Shown one piece after another: positions 43,009 through 51,942 of a stretch of 64,000 bases of DNA. The DNA lies in the NCBI RefSeq assembly GCF_963667685.1, contig NZ_OY763931.1:1069501-1133500 (forward strand), in the 5' to 3' direction. The notes under the pieces are model-generated. The model saw nothing but the letters and a program-made list of their open reading frames with translations. It was not told the DNA's origin and did no database searches. This DNA is from Maridesulfovibrio sp. (lineage in GTDB: Bacteria > Desulfobacterota > Desulfovibrionia > Desulfovibrionales > Desulfovibrionaceae). Within the stretch, counting starts at the first letter, position 1. Each line of letters begins with the position of its first letter. Position numbers and translations under genes: made by a program.

Positions 43009-43875
43009 TCAGCGTCCTCCCGCATTAATGATCATTTCTTTCAGCACCTGTTCCAAATCTCTTTTGGGGACCGGAGCGGGTTCTTCCTGCACGCAGTTTT
43101 CGCTTACCCCTGACTCATCAATATATGACCGGATCAACCTTGCTATATCTGCAACTGTCGGAGTAAACACCCCCAACTGGGAAGGTCTCACGTATGCGGA
43201 TTTTTTCTCGTAATCCTCTTTGAGTTCTTCCTGTACAGATTTGACAGCGACACCAAGTTTACTAAGCAGGAGCCTTTGCCGCTGATCGATGGATTGATCT
43301 GACAGCAACTGGTTAACATCGTTAGAGAGCACGTTATTCACATACCGACGATTCAAACCGAACTCATTAAGCACAAGCAGAATAGCGGACTCAACATTCC
43401 GCAACCAGAGTTCAATACCAAAAGAATTATGTGAATGATGAACAGGTGTTCCGGATTTTAATGATCTTTCTGCCAATCTGGGCACAAGATATTCATCCTG
43501 ATAATTGATCTCCATGAAAAAACGATGACGTAAACGAATCAGAATAGAATCCTCGTCAGGCATGTACGCTTCACTATCTTCACTAAGACCGAGAATAAAT
43601 AAATTTGGAAGCAGCTCGCTTAGCATAACTTTTAAAGCGTTTACCAGAGCCACTTCTTTGGTCGGTTCAGTTTTATGGTCCTTGAGAAAACCGTTCAACC
43701 GTTCACCGGCCTGCTTGAAAGTTGTTGCCTGATACCAATTTATACCCAGTGAACGAGCTATCTGCTGCTCTTCAAGAATGCTGAAGCCTTCTTCTTTCTG
43801 AAGCTGGATACTCGCGCCCACAACACGTTGAACAAGAATATGTTCCGGTGATTGTTGTGCTGTATAGTCCATCAT
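43009..43875 (-). CDS. Helical protein of the tubulin-like gene cluster (288 aa)
   Basis: 288 residues, soluble, mostly helical. It begins MMDYTAQQSPEHILVQRVV and contains LGINWYQATTFKQAGERLNGFL and VALVNALKVMLSELLPNLFILGL. No recognised domain and no TM. It overlaps the upstream gene by four bases (ATGA), so the two products are made together. Confidence 0.75.
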   Translation of the reverse strand: MMDYTAQQSPEHILVQRVVGASIQLQKEEGFSILEEQQIARSLGINWYQATTFKQAGERLNGFLKDHKTEPTKEVALVNALKVMLSELLPNLFILGLSEDSEAYMPDEDSILIRLRHRFFMEINYQDEYLVPRLAERSLKSGTPVHHSHNSFGIELWLRNVESAILLVLNEFGLNRRYVNNVLSNDVNQLLSDQSIDQRQRLLLSKLGVAVKSVQEELKEDYEKKSAYVRPSQLGVFTPTVADIARLIRSYIDESGVSENCVQEEPAPVPKRDLEQVLKEMIINAGGR

Positions 43876-44345
43876 GCGCCCCTTTCCTGAGATTGACTTT
43901 GCCGATGTTGATTGTATTCCTTAAGACTTATTCCGAACCGCGCGAGAGTATCGCTTATAACCTCTGGTTGATTTGAACTTTCCGCCGCATTTAATCCAAG
44001 CATTGAGAGTTCTCCTTCCAACCGCGACAGATGCAGAAGTACACTGTCCACAATAGGCTCCAGCTTCCTGATCCGCTCTACTTGAAACCTTGACCGGATA
44101 GAATGCTCCAGCTGTTCTTCCCCGTACATCTGCTGCAAAGACTCAAGCTGCTGTGCATCCGAGATGCTGGAAAAATTTTTTTCAAGCATCCGCTCATGCT
44201 GTCCGACAATTCTCCCCAAAAGGCGATAGTCATATTTTTCAGCACCGCTGATCTCAGCCAGCAACTTTTTAGAAATCCTGGGTAATACTACACCACGTAA
44301 CACTGCCAGCGCCGCTTCCCGTATATGTTCAATATCAGTTCTCAC
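43872..44345 (-). CDS. Helical protein of the tubulin-like gene cluster (157 aa)
   Basis: 157 residues, almost wholly helical with heptad-like spacing (LESLQQMYGEEQLEHSIRSR, IRKLEPIVDSVLLHLSRLEGEL). No recognised family. Placed four bases after the 168-aa gene and overlapping the 288-aa gene. Probably a subunit or adaptor of the same complex. Confidence 0.75.
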   Translation of the reverse strand: MRTDIEHIREAALAVLRGVVLPRISKKLLAEISGAEKYDYRLLGRIVGQHERMLEKNFSSISDAQQLESLQQMYGEEQLEHSIRSRFQVERIRKLEPIVDSVLLHLSRLEGELSMLGLNAAESSNQPEVISDTLARFGISLKEYNQHRQSQSQERGA

Positions 44346-44349
44346 CAGG

Positions 44350-44856
44350 CTACTCCTTGAAATACGCTTCCAGACAGTGACGCATCAAAACCAGCTTATC
44401 ATGAACTGTCTGTTCATCAGCTCCGGCAGCCTTGTAATATTTACGCAGCCGGCATTCATACGCATCAAAATCACATGCTTTTTCAAACCCATACTTATTC
44501 ATAAACTTTCCAAGAACCAACGCATCGTCTTCATTATTGCCTTGTACGTAGCGTAGAACTCCTTTCCATCCTGAAAGGCTGGCGTGATAGAGATACTCTC
44601 CATACAGCATTGCACCGAGATACTGCTCATGCGGAATGACAATCCTATGCGCATCAACACTGACATGCTCCATAGCCAGAATAATTTCCGTGACTTTCTC
44701 CTTCAAACCGGAAATCGCCTTTGCGAACACCTTCTTATCCATTTCTCCTTCGAGTCTTTTAAGAACGATGGGCCGGACTTTGTCTGGAATTATGATCTCG
44801 CAGTATAGGAATATCAGCTGCTCTTTAAGATCATCCTGATAGCTGCTATCCGCCAT
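44350..44856 (-). CDS. Helical protein of the tubulin-like gene cluster (168 aa)
   Basis: 168 residues, soluble and helical, with aromatic-rich mid-part (YLGAMLYGEYLYHASLSGWKGVLRYVQG). No recognised domain. It overlaps the 3' end of the tubulin-like gene by 11 bases, so translation is coupled and a direct partnership with that protein is plausible. Confidence 0.75.
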   Translation of the reverse strand: MADSSYQDDLKEQLIFLYCEIIIPDKVRPIVLKRLEGEMDKKVFAKAISGLKEKVTEIILAMEHVSVDAHRIVIPHEQYLGAMLYGEYLYHASLSGWKGVLRYVQGNNEDDALVLGKFMNKYGFEKACDFDAYECRLRKYYKAAGADEQTVHDKLVLMRHCLEAYFKE

Positions 44857-47800
44857 AGCCTTCCTCCTTACCTATCTCGAAGGCATCCATTTTCTCGTGA
44901 TCATCTGCCGCTACAGTATAACCTGCGGGCAATTCGCCTTCCTTCGGCGCGCGGATCTTACCGTTTTCCTGTATCGTAAGTGAAGAATCTGGTTCAAGGT
45001 CATCTTTGCTGCTGCATGTGCTTTTTTGCTCTTCTTCACATTTGAAACCGAAATAACGCTGATTATGATGCTTCAGAATTTTCTGGCATTCTTCCTTTTG
45101 GTCCTCGCTCAATTTATTTACTTCAACATCCCGGGTTCGTTTACAGCGCGGGCAATACTCAGCGTCTTCCTTCAGAGGCATGCCGCAAAAGGAGCATTCC
45201 TTAATACAAAGCTGAGCATGATCCTGATCACTAGTACAAAAGAAACGTTCATGAGGTTTGCCAAGCTCTTGTTTCATTCGTGCAGCTTCTTCTTTTGAAT
45301 CATATATGTAACCAGTGCTTCCCTCGCCACGCTGCACAAAATGGGGAATTTCATCGTCATTAGGATTATGGTACGGGCAAACCGGCAGCAGGAGCGAATC
45401 ACATTTGGGACAACGTCCCTGAGGCGTTGTTGAGCTGAGGTATATGCTCAATGCCTCAGAGACATTTTCATCGCTAACTTCCTCATATACATTACCGAAT
45501 GTGATTTTAAACGGATGCTCTACTCCGGTTTCCAAACACCCCGGACAAGGGAAGTGCGGTATAACCTCTTCTGAACGAGAAACACGAGCAAAAGGACGTT
45601 TCCCTGCTGCATATTCCTGCAAACACAGCTTGCAATAGTTGGATTCGATGGAAATGAGCTGGTTATGGTCATTGCAATACCACCAGCGAGTCTTCATGCG
45701 TTTCTTGCAGGTAGGACAGAATATCCGTTCTTTGCCGGACTTGATGTCGGCATGCTCATGCAGAAAATCTTCGGGACATTCCGGATTTCCGCAGCGGCTT
45801 AAGATAGGTCTATTGCATTCAGGACAAACAAGAACTGTCCGTGAAAGGTGAGTTATATCGTAATCACAATTAGGATTACCGCAGGTAATATGCTGCTCAA
45901 CCTGCGAATCCATCACGATTTCAGGGAATTTCACATATTCTTTATGAATATGTGAAAGAGCTCTGTTTTTACCCTGTTTACAATAGGCAGCGTAGTAATA
46001 GCTGATATCTTTTAGGTTGAAAGGAGGATGGTTCATAGATAAATGCCGGACAACTATCCGCCCCGGCTCATGATCTCCCAGTGCACTCATTGAATATGTT
46101 TCAAGGCTGGTACTGGTCGCATCCATGTTGTTGCTGATGCAATCTTTAAAACGACGGTAGAAAACCCCAGAATCCTGTTCAGATGAACCGGGGCCGAAAT
46201 CCGGAAAAAGGGCATAGACCATTTTCTGAGCGCTCATGTTTATTGCCGAGTTATCAACAAAATGATCATGACGGGCACGCCCCAATTCCGCTTTAAGCTC
46301 TTCAAAATCAATATACTTGCATGGATCAAAAACATCCCCGCCATTCTGCGCATTCCAGCTATTGCGGGATTTATTCTTAAGTTCCTTAATTATCTCAACA
46401 ACTACGGACTTAGCCTGATCGTAAATTTCATTACCGCTCAGCTTCTGGTCCTGCAAGGCAGCTTGCAGCTTGAGCACAAATTCAGGCACAGCTTCCTGTA
46501 ATCTTGGTTTTACATAATCCCAGCTACGCTGATAATATTCAGCGTTAGCCAGAGTGCGAACGACAAGTGAACGGCGCCCTTCCCCACCTAGAACTGCCTT
46601 CTCCATAGCCCGCTTGGAGCTCGACTCCAGCAAATTTGTATCAGCCGGTTCACCTAAAAATGTTTTTTCAGTTTTAAGGATTAATTCCTTCAATCCATCG
46701 TTCAGTTTACTGAGTCTATCAGCGGCAAATATGTATACACGAAGCTTGGAGATGTGTTCTCTATAAGTATGCGAAAGCTGATGAAAGAAGCGCCCAGCCC
46801 AATGGCTTAAAGCCCCTTCACGGTCACTCCTTGGGACTGAACCAATGAATTGTTCCAGCTCCGCAAAAATATTCTCCTGCAATCCTCCGGACCCTAAAAG
46901 GAATTCTGCTGCGGACTCCCGGTGCTTCCTGGCAGCATTCCTATATCGTCCAATAATCACGTCCAAACTACTGCTGAATTTGCGTGCAGACTTAAGCTGG
47001 CAATATGGCTGACTGATTGCATCAAGCAGTGGCTGAATTTCTTCATCAATTTTGTCTATAAGCACTGGTATTGTTCTCGGGGAACGAAACTCCGCACCTT
47101 CCTCCCCTAGCATATTATCCGGTAAACGATGAGGTTTAGTAGGCATTTCGCCCTTGTTTTCAAGGTTTGGCTCAAGTAATGCTTTTACATACTGCTCAAT
47201 ATGCTGGCGTACAGATTCTACTGGAATGTCTACAAATGATGGCCCCATAGCCTGTCCGGCATGAATAATAAAAGGATTGGTAAATACGACAGATTTATTC
47301 AACGCTTCATTAGTAATTTTATCTATTTTCTTTTCAAGTCCTTCTGCGCTGATCTCGCTTTCCTGACTGAGGGCCTCAATAGCTACGCTGTCTTTTCCTC
47401 CCAGATAGACACCGTCCAGCCCTTCAGAGTAGATTTCAAGAATGGCTCTGTTCGCCCAGTATTCGTTTAAATTTGAGACCGACGGCAGGAGAAAAGTCAC
47501 ATTCCCCATGGTATTGAAAAAGCTTTTCTCGGCGACCTGATCCATAGCCGTTCCGCCGGACTGATTGCTGACATTGGTCAAAGCGGAAGACTGGGTTTGG
47601 TTCAGATAAGAATTGCCTACCTCAAGATAAATTGATTCAGCGATGAGTTCGGCCATTGTCTGGGGGCTGGAAGCCATTCTATCCGGCCCAAGGGTGGAGT
47701 CATGAAGAAAGATATGGTCAAATGGGGAATCTTTAAGAATCTGCCCTTTTATAGGCCTGCCGTTGGGATAGTTAGCCCTGAACTCCTGAGTCTGACCCAT

Positions 47801-48499
47801 GAATGCTGTCATCTCTTTAAGCATGGCGTAAGTATTGGAAAACAGACGTCCTTGAATATCATGCTCACTGTAAATACCGGGCAGAAGCAGCATACCCACG
47901 ATTCGCATATCGGGGTTCAACGACCTCATGAAATATGCGGTATCCAACAGCAGTCCGGACCCGGTCCCTCCGGAAATGGAGCTGACTATATAAACGACGA
48001 CTTCCGAATTAATCTGTCTATTATCGCTGGCTGAATCCCCCTGAAGACTTTTGAGCTTGCTTTCAAGGCGCTGCTGGATAACCTGATCCTGCTCATAATA
48101 TCCCATACGTCCCAGCGGGCGCCACTGCGCAGCTCCGGCTCGATGGGCCCCCATACGGATAAAATTGTTGTCCATATCAGGATACCAACTCTCATAAAAA
48201 TGGCGGTTAACCGGCTCATTGAGTGTCTTAAGGCGATTAAAAATAGGGGAAGAACTGATAGCCGCACTTTCGCTGGTATCCAGAAGAATTTCCTGCGGAA
48301 TATTTTCACGAGTGCTGGTGCGCACTGGAGCCGGATCAAAATCAAGGCTGAGTAACTTGACATAGGGTTGGAAAGCAGTTTCATCATAACCTTCCTCAAA
48401 AAGCCTGCGCTTTATCTGGATCAGGGTTTCTTTGCCTGTTCCGCCAAGACCTACAACCAGCGTCTTATTAATTGGATTCAGCAGTTTCTTCGTTTTCAT
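44846..48499 (-). CDS. Tubulin/FtsZ-like (Tubulin_2) protein fused to a zinc-ribbon array
   Basis: About 1217 residues from an ATG at 48499 (AAGG and GGGGAG upstream); an ATG at 48508 is possible. The N-terminal ~450 residues are tubulin-like: KTLVVGLGGTGKETLIQIKR as the first nucleotide loop and IVSSISGGTGSGLLLD (about 175-186) as the tubulin signature G-box, giving GTP binding. A helical middle follows. From about 890 to 1130 there is a run of zinc-ribbon knuckles: CPEC, CGNPEC, CPTC, CKLC, CPGC, CPKC, CSFC, CPRC among others. The C-terminus is acidic. Such FtsZ-like families in bacteria and archaea have been linked to membrane remodelling and are often near vWA genes; here the vWA gene is two genes upstream. 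Confidence 0.85.
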   Translation of the reverse strand: MKTKKLLNPINKTLVVGLGGTGKETLIQIKRRLFEEGYDETAFQPYVKLLSLDFDPAPVRTSTRENIPQEILLDTSESAAISSSPIFNRLKTLNEPVNRHFYESWYPDMDNNFIRMGAHRAGAAQWRPLGRMGYYEQDQVIQQRLESKLKSLQGDSASDNRQINSEVVVYIVSSISGGTGSGLLLDTAYFMRSLNPDMRIVGMLLLPGIYSEHDIQGRLFSNTYAMLKEMTAFMGQTQEFRANYPNGRPIKGQILKDSPFDHIFLHDSTLGPDRMASSPQTMAELIAESIYLEVGNSYLNQTQSSALTNVSNQSGGTAMDQVAEKSFFNTMGNVTFLLPSVSNLNEYWANRAILEIYSEGLDGVYLGGKDSVAIEALSQESEISAEGLEKKIDKITNEALNKSVVFTNPFIIHAGQAMGPSFVDIPVESVRQHIEQYVKALLEPNLENKGEMPTKPHRLPDNMLGEEGAEFRSPRTIPVLIDKIDEEIQPLLDAISQPYCQLKSARKFSSSLDVIIGRYRNAARKHRESAAEFLLGSGGLQENIFAELEQFIGSVPRSDREGALSHWAGRFFHQLSHTYREHISKLRVYIFAADRLSKLNDGLKELILKTEKTFLGEPADTNLLESSSKRAMEKAVLGGEGRRSLVVRTLANAEYYQRSWDYVKPRLQEAVPEFVLKLQAALQDQKLSGNEIYDQAKSVVVEIIKELKNKSRNSWNAQNGGDVFDPCKYIDFEELKAELGRARHDHFVDNSAINMSAQKMVYALFPDFGPGSSEQDSGVFYRRFKDCISNNMDATSTSLETYSMSALGDHEPGRIVVRHLSMNHPPFNLKDISYYYAAYCKQGKNRALSHIHKEYVKFPEIVMDSQVEQHITCGNPNCDYDITHLSRTVLVCPECNRPILSRCGNPECPEDFLHEHADIKSGKERIFCPTCKKRMKTRWWYCNDHNQLISIESNYCKLCLQEYAAGKRPFARVSRSEEVIPHFPCPGCLETGVEHPFKITFGNVYEEVSDENVSEALSIYLSSTTPQGRCPKCDSLLLPVCPYHNPNDDEIPHFVQRGEGSTGYIYDSKEEAARMKQELGKPHERFFCTSDQDHAQLCIKECSFCGMPLKEDAEYCPRCKRTRDVEVNKLSEDQKEECQKILKHHNQRYFGFKCEEEQKSTCSSKDDLEPDSSLTIQENGKIRAPKEGELPAGYTVAADDHEKMDAFEIGKEEGYGG

Positions 48500-48530
48500 T
48501 GCCTTCATTCTCCCCTAGAATTTCATGTGA

Positions 48531-48806
48531 TTAATAATTAGCGCAGATCCAGATTGATATAGTGGTAATGACAGCAAAAATCGTAGGGTAAGTGAGCATC
48601 GCCTTATGACTTTGCTTCAGGATTTTAGCTGTCTCTTTTTCATATTCACTGTGAAGGCTCTTCAGGCGTTTATTTTTGAGCACAAGCCATGTCAGGCCAA
48701 AAACAACTATCCCACTGATCACAGACAGAACTTTCAAAACATGCGAAAAATCGCTTCCAAAAACCCTTGTGACGAAATCGAAAATCACCTTCAGTAATTC
48801 ATCCAT
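48531..48806 (-). CDS. Two-TM small protein of the tubulin-like gene cluster (91 aa)
   Basis: About 91 residues from an ATG at 48806 with GGAGGGTG upstream (an ATG at 48821 is too close to its purine run). TM1 (LSVISGIVVFGLTWLVL), a basic cytosolic helix (KNKRLKSLHSEYEKETAKILKQ), TM2 (YPTIFAVITTISIWICANY). No known family. Sits between the vWA and tubulin-like genes and could link the exported sensor to the cytosolic GTPase. Confidence 0.75.
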   Translation of the reverse strand: MDELLKVIFDFVTRVFGSDFSHVLKVLSVISGIVVFGLTWLVLKNKRLKSLHSEYEKETAKILKQSHKAMLTYPTIFAVITTISIWICANY

Positions 48807-48828
48807 AGAATCACCCTCCATATCCCTT

Positions 48829-50760
48829 CTAGTTATTCAGCACAAAATTCTTAACCACAAAGAAGATCCCGCCAAGCACCAGCAGAACAATGAGCATCTT
48901 TCCCAGAGGCGAGGATTTTCTCTTCTCGGAAAGTTCATAAACATATGCAGGCGAAACACCATGCTCTTTTAAATCTTCAGCCATAATCAGCAGATGAGTA
49001 TTCGCACCTGATCTAATCCGCCTCTCTGCTAATTGCATCGAAACGACTGCGCTTCCACCTTTGGTAAGTTGAACAGGTTCAATATTGATTAATTCCGATG
49101 TAATCTCATTCCATCCCGATAGAGGCCCTGACTTTCCAGCAGACTGCTGCTGAGCCTGAATCAACCTGATGCCGTCCACAGTCACCGGCAGCTCTCCACG
49201 GTTAGCCACAGTAAGCTCCAACTGATATTCCTCACCTGAACGGTCTGGAACGAGCTTTACATTTTCAATCATTGCGTAAGCAGGAAGATTCTTTGAGATG
49301 GCTACGGAATTACCTTTCGCCCCGCTTGTTGTCTGGGCATAAATTTCACCTTCATATGATCCGGACGACAGCACTGGAAGGCTCACTTCAAAAAAATAAT
49401 CGCTATAACTGCTGTCCGAAGGAGAAAGGACAACTGAACGATAATTACTTTCAGCTAAGCGGTTGGTAAACACTTCATCCCGTATGGCTTTCTCTCCAGA
49501 AACACGGAACAGATTCATGCGCAAACTATCCAATTCCAGTTCACTGCGAGAGTTGCTGGTCAATTTGGTTTTGATGATAAACCTGTCACGCTCCCGAGAA
49601 AAATCGACCTCGGTATTACGCATAAGAATGGTCGGCTCAAGTCTGCGCTGAACCTTTTTTTCGCGGCCGAACACACCATTCGCAGTCTCAGCCCGAACCG
49701 TAATATCGATCGGCCCTTCAGGAATGCGTTCATTCAAGCTAAGTACATACCTTGAAAAATTCTCATCGCTCCCGCCGGCTTTGATGATGAAATCATCTTT
49801 AAGGACTTCAAGACCTGCGAACTTCACCGGGCTCCGGTCTCCTGAAGGATGGCTGAGAATCTCCCATGAAATTGTTTTCAACTGCTGGTCCGAACATGAA
49901 TCATTAGCCAACAGGACTGGTATATTTATTTTATCCAGAGTACTGTGCGGGGCCGGAGTCTCGATATCCACAACTTCAATAGCCGGTCGTATTTGTTCGC
50001 GGATCGTACTTCCTATGAGATCCGCATTCACATATTCCCCACAATGAAAAACAAAGGCCTGCAGGTAATCCCTAAAATAATCCTGAACGTTGATTTCCTG
50101 CTGCTGTACATTCCTGTAGTCCGGCAGGCTGACCAGCAAGACCTTGGTCTTGCTCTTCACGCGGCTTCTGTGTCCGGCAAAAGCGCAATTCTTAAAATAT
50201 TCTTCCAATCCGGGAAGGCCTGAGTCATCCAATCCATCAGTGAAAAGGATATAAATATACTGACTGTAGGCTCCTCCCTCCTGCAAAAGCCTGTCCCCAG
50301 ATATATCCATATCTTTCAAGACTTCGGCGAAAGATGTCTTTTGTATAGAGTTCTTCATGAACCTGGACCTTTCGGCGCCGCTCATTCTACCTTTCTGCAG
50401 CATTACAGCTTTTCGTAGGACTTCCGGCCTCATCTCTTTAAAACGATTGGATTGCGGCACAACTGAGGCGACTTTGCTGTAAAAGCCTTTCAATTCGAAG
50501 TAGTCATTCGGGCCGATAATTCGTTCGTCGCGACAGAGAAGAACTTCAAAGAGCTCTCCCATTGCCTGCATGAGGCTAATTTTATGTCCATTCTTTATGG
50601 AAACAACGTTGTTGCGCTTTTGATCCATGGACCCGGAGACATCCAGATAGACAACTACTGCTTTACGGCATGCATCGACATCACTGTTCGCTTGAGCAAC
50701 AGCATTCACGCTGATAAACAAGCTCAGAATCCCAATGAGTATGACTGCTAACTTGTGCAT
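48829..50760 (-). CDS. Exported, tail-anchored vWA-domain protein
   Basis: 643 residues. Sec signal peptide (KLAVILIGILSLFISVNAVAQA), then a vWA domain (about 30-260) with the MIDAS motif VVVYLDVSGSMDQK (DxSxS) and YILFTDGLDD. Residues 280-600 look like several beta-sandwich domains, ending with a TM (LGKMLIVLLVLGGIFFVVKNFVL) close to the C-terminus. The protein would be held at the membrane with its vWA part outside, binding a ligand through a divalent metal. CGGAGGAA precedes the ATG. First gene of the ten-gene operon. Confidence 0.87.
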   Translation of the reverse strand: MHKLAVILIGILSLFISVNAVAQANSDVDACRKAVVVYLDVSGSMDQKRNNVVSIKNGHKISLMQAMGELFEVLLCRDERIIGPNDYFELKGFYSKVASVVPQSNRFKEMRPEVLRKAVMLQKGRMSGAERSRFMKNSIQKTSFAEVLKDMDISGDRLLQEGGAYSQYIYILFTDGLDDSGLPGLEEYFKNCAFAGHRSRVKSKTKVLLVSLPDYRNVQQQEINVQDYFRDYLQAFVFHCGEYVNADLIGSTIREQIRPAIEVVDIETPAPHSTLDKINIPVLLANDSCSDQQLKTISWEILSHPSGDRSPVKFAGLEVLKDDFIIKAGGSDENFSRYVLSLNERIPEGPIDITVRAETANGVFGREKKVQRRLEPTILMRNTEVDFSRERDRFIIKTKLTSNSRSELELDSLRMNLFRVSGEKAIRDEVFTNRLAESNYRSVVLSPSDSSYSDYFFEVSLPVLSSGSYEGEIYAQTTSGAKGNSVAISKNLPAYAMIENVKLVPDRSGEEYQLELTVANRGELPVTVDGIRLIQAQQQSAGKSGPLSGWNEITSELINIEPVQLTKGGSAVVSMQLAERRIRSGANTHLLIMAEDLKEHGVSPAYVYELSEKRKSSPLGKMLIVLLVLGGIFFVVKNFVLNN

Positions 50761-50851
50761 AAATTCCTCCGTGAGCAGATGGTCTCTGATTTAACAACTT
50801 CAATAAAGTATTTCTGGTATCGATTTTTGATTATTAAAAAAACACATTGGT

Positions 50852-51265
50852 TCATTCATGCTCGGCTTCGCAGCCAAGACGCGCCACTTGAAAGCTTAAG
50901 CGGTAAACTGAAGGCTGAGCCCCAACTATACGTTTGAAAACACAGCTGAAATGACTTTCGTATGGATAACCAACCATATCAGAGATCTCTTTGACTGGAA
51001 TTGAAGTCTCACGGAGTAGTTCACATGCCCTATCCAGGCGCACAAGTATCAAATACTCCTTCATAGTAAAACGGGTCTCTCTCCAGAACTTGCTACGCAA
51101 GGTATTGTAACTACATCCGATATCATCAGCGATACTCTTTACCGACATATCTGACGAATAATTCTGCTGAATGCAATTGATGGCGGCAGCCACTTGCGGG
51201 CTGCAATCATTAACCGGAATGGAAAAATTAGCAGGCAAAGACAAAACACCCTCCCACAAGTGCAA
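50852..51265 (-). CDS. Short AraC-type regulator (DNA-binding domain only)
   Basis: Up to 137 residues (TTG at 51265; a TTG at 51244 has GGAGG five bases upstream and is also likely). Nearly all of it is the double HTH: MSVKSIADDIGCSYNTLRSKFWRETRFTMKEYLILVRLDRACELL and VKEISDMVGYPYESHFSCVFKRIVGAQPSVYR. There is no effector-binding domain. It lies 91 bases upstream of the vWA gene in the same direction, so it may control the cluster. It could be a remnant of a longer regulator, since stops flank it immediately upstream. Confidence 0.7.
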   Translation of the reverse strand: MHLWEGVLSLPANFSIPVNDCSPQVAAAINCIQQNYSSDMSVKSIADDIGCSYNTLRSKFWRETRFTMKEYLILVRLDRACELLRETSIPVKEISDMVGYPYESHFSCVFKRIVGAQPSVYRLSFQVARLGCEAEHE

Positions 51266-51393
51266 TTAACCACATCACCTTAACAATTCATCCTATAAAA
51301 ATATGCATTTGATTTTTTGATATATATTTTTAACGATTTTAACAACAGATTAATCTATTTTATAAACCACAAGATTTATACTGGTATCTATGA
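51266..51393. other. AT-rich junction between the cluster and the truncated gene
   Basis: About 130 bases of AT-rich sequence with no reading frame; probable junction of the inserted cluster and promoter region of the AraC-type gene. I found no clear direct repeat or integrase. Confidence 0.4.
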
Positions 51394-51816
51394 CCAATCA
51401 ACTGGTTTTCATTCTTTCTAGATTCCGTGGGACACATAGACAAAATGCAGAAGACGGATATCTCTGTTCTAAGCTCCGAAGGAGCAAAGCTTAGCCTTAA
51501 AAGCAAGGGCCTGACCGTGTTGAACATTAGCGATGGCAGCAATATTGAGCTCGCCCCTGTGCTTAATGAAAAACAGGCAGGCGCCGGCGGACGGGCCTAC
51601 ACCCTGAACTACTCCGTAAAAGATAACGGGGAATATGATGCTAACAACAACCTCGGGAAAATAACTGACCCGGTTGTTCCCGGAATAACTTCAAGCGGTA
51701 GCGATACCGGATGTGTACTTAATCCTCATGCTGATGTTTCTTACGAACTGGTAGCGCTGGTGATGGTTGCGCTGTTAGGTATCTGCCTGCGCATGCGGAG
51801 AAGACATACAAAGTAA
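51394..51816 (+). pseudogene. 5'-truncated surface protein gene (choice-of-anchor U / CTERM type)
   Basis: An open frame with no proper start: it is open from just after a stop at 51391 and reads through a GTG at 51427. The residues ASVKDNGEYDANNNLGK-like stretch (YSVKDNGEYDANNNLGKITD) and the end SSGSDTGCVLNPHADVS, one TM and then RMRRRHTK match the last part of Desulfovibrionaceae choice-of-anchor U proteins and their Cys-preceded CTERM sorting signals. The N-terminal body is missing; upstream sequence is non-coding and AT-rich. It is the right flank of the tubulin-like cluster. Confidence 0.65.
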
Positions 51817-51842
51817 GGTTAATTTTTGATTCATAAATAAAT

Positions 51843-51880
51843 AAAGGGGATTACACAATGAGCTTGTGTAATCCCCTTTA
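51843..51880. terminator. Bidirectional terminator
   Basis: GGGGATTACACAA / TTGTGTAATCCCC, a perfect 13-bp stem with a five-base loop and T/A flanks, between the truncated gene (plus) and the hemerythrin gene (minus). Confidence 0.92.
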
Positions 51881-51942
51881 TCTATGAGGCATAGTATCTG
51901 AGACAAAAACAAAGTAAATATCAAATGTAATCAACAAATCAA

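Noticed and set aside
40001-51265. Prophage or transposon carrying the vWA/tubulin-like module.
   Set aside because: No integrase, transposase, terminase or phage structural gene is recognisable, and I found no clear flanking repeats; only the truncated neighbour supports insertion.
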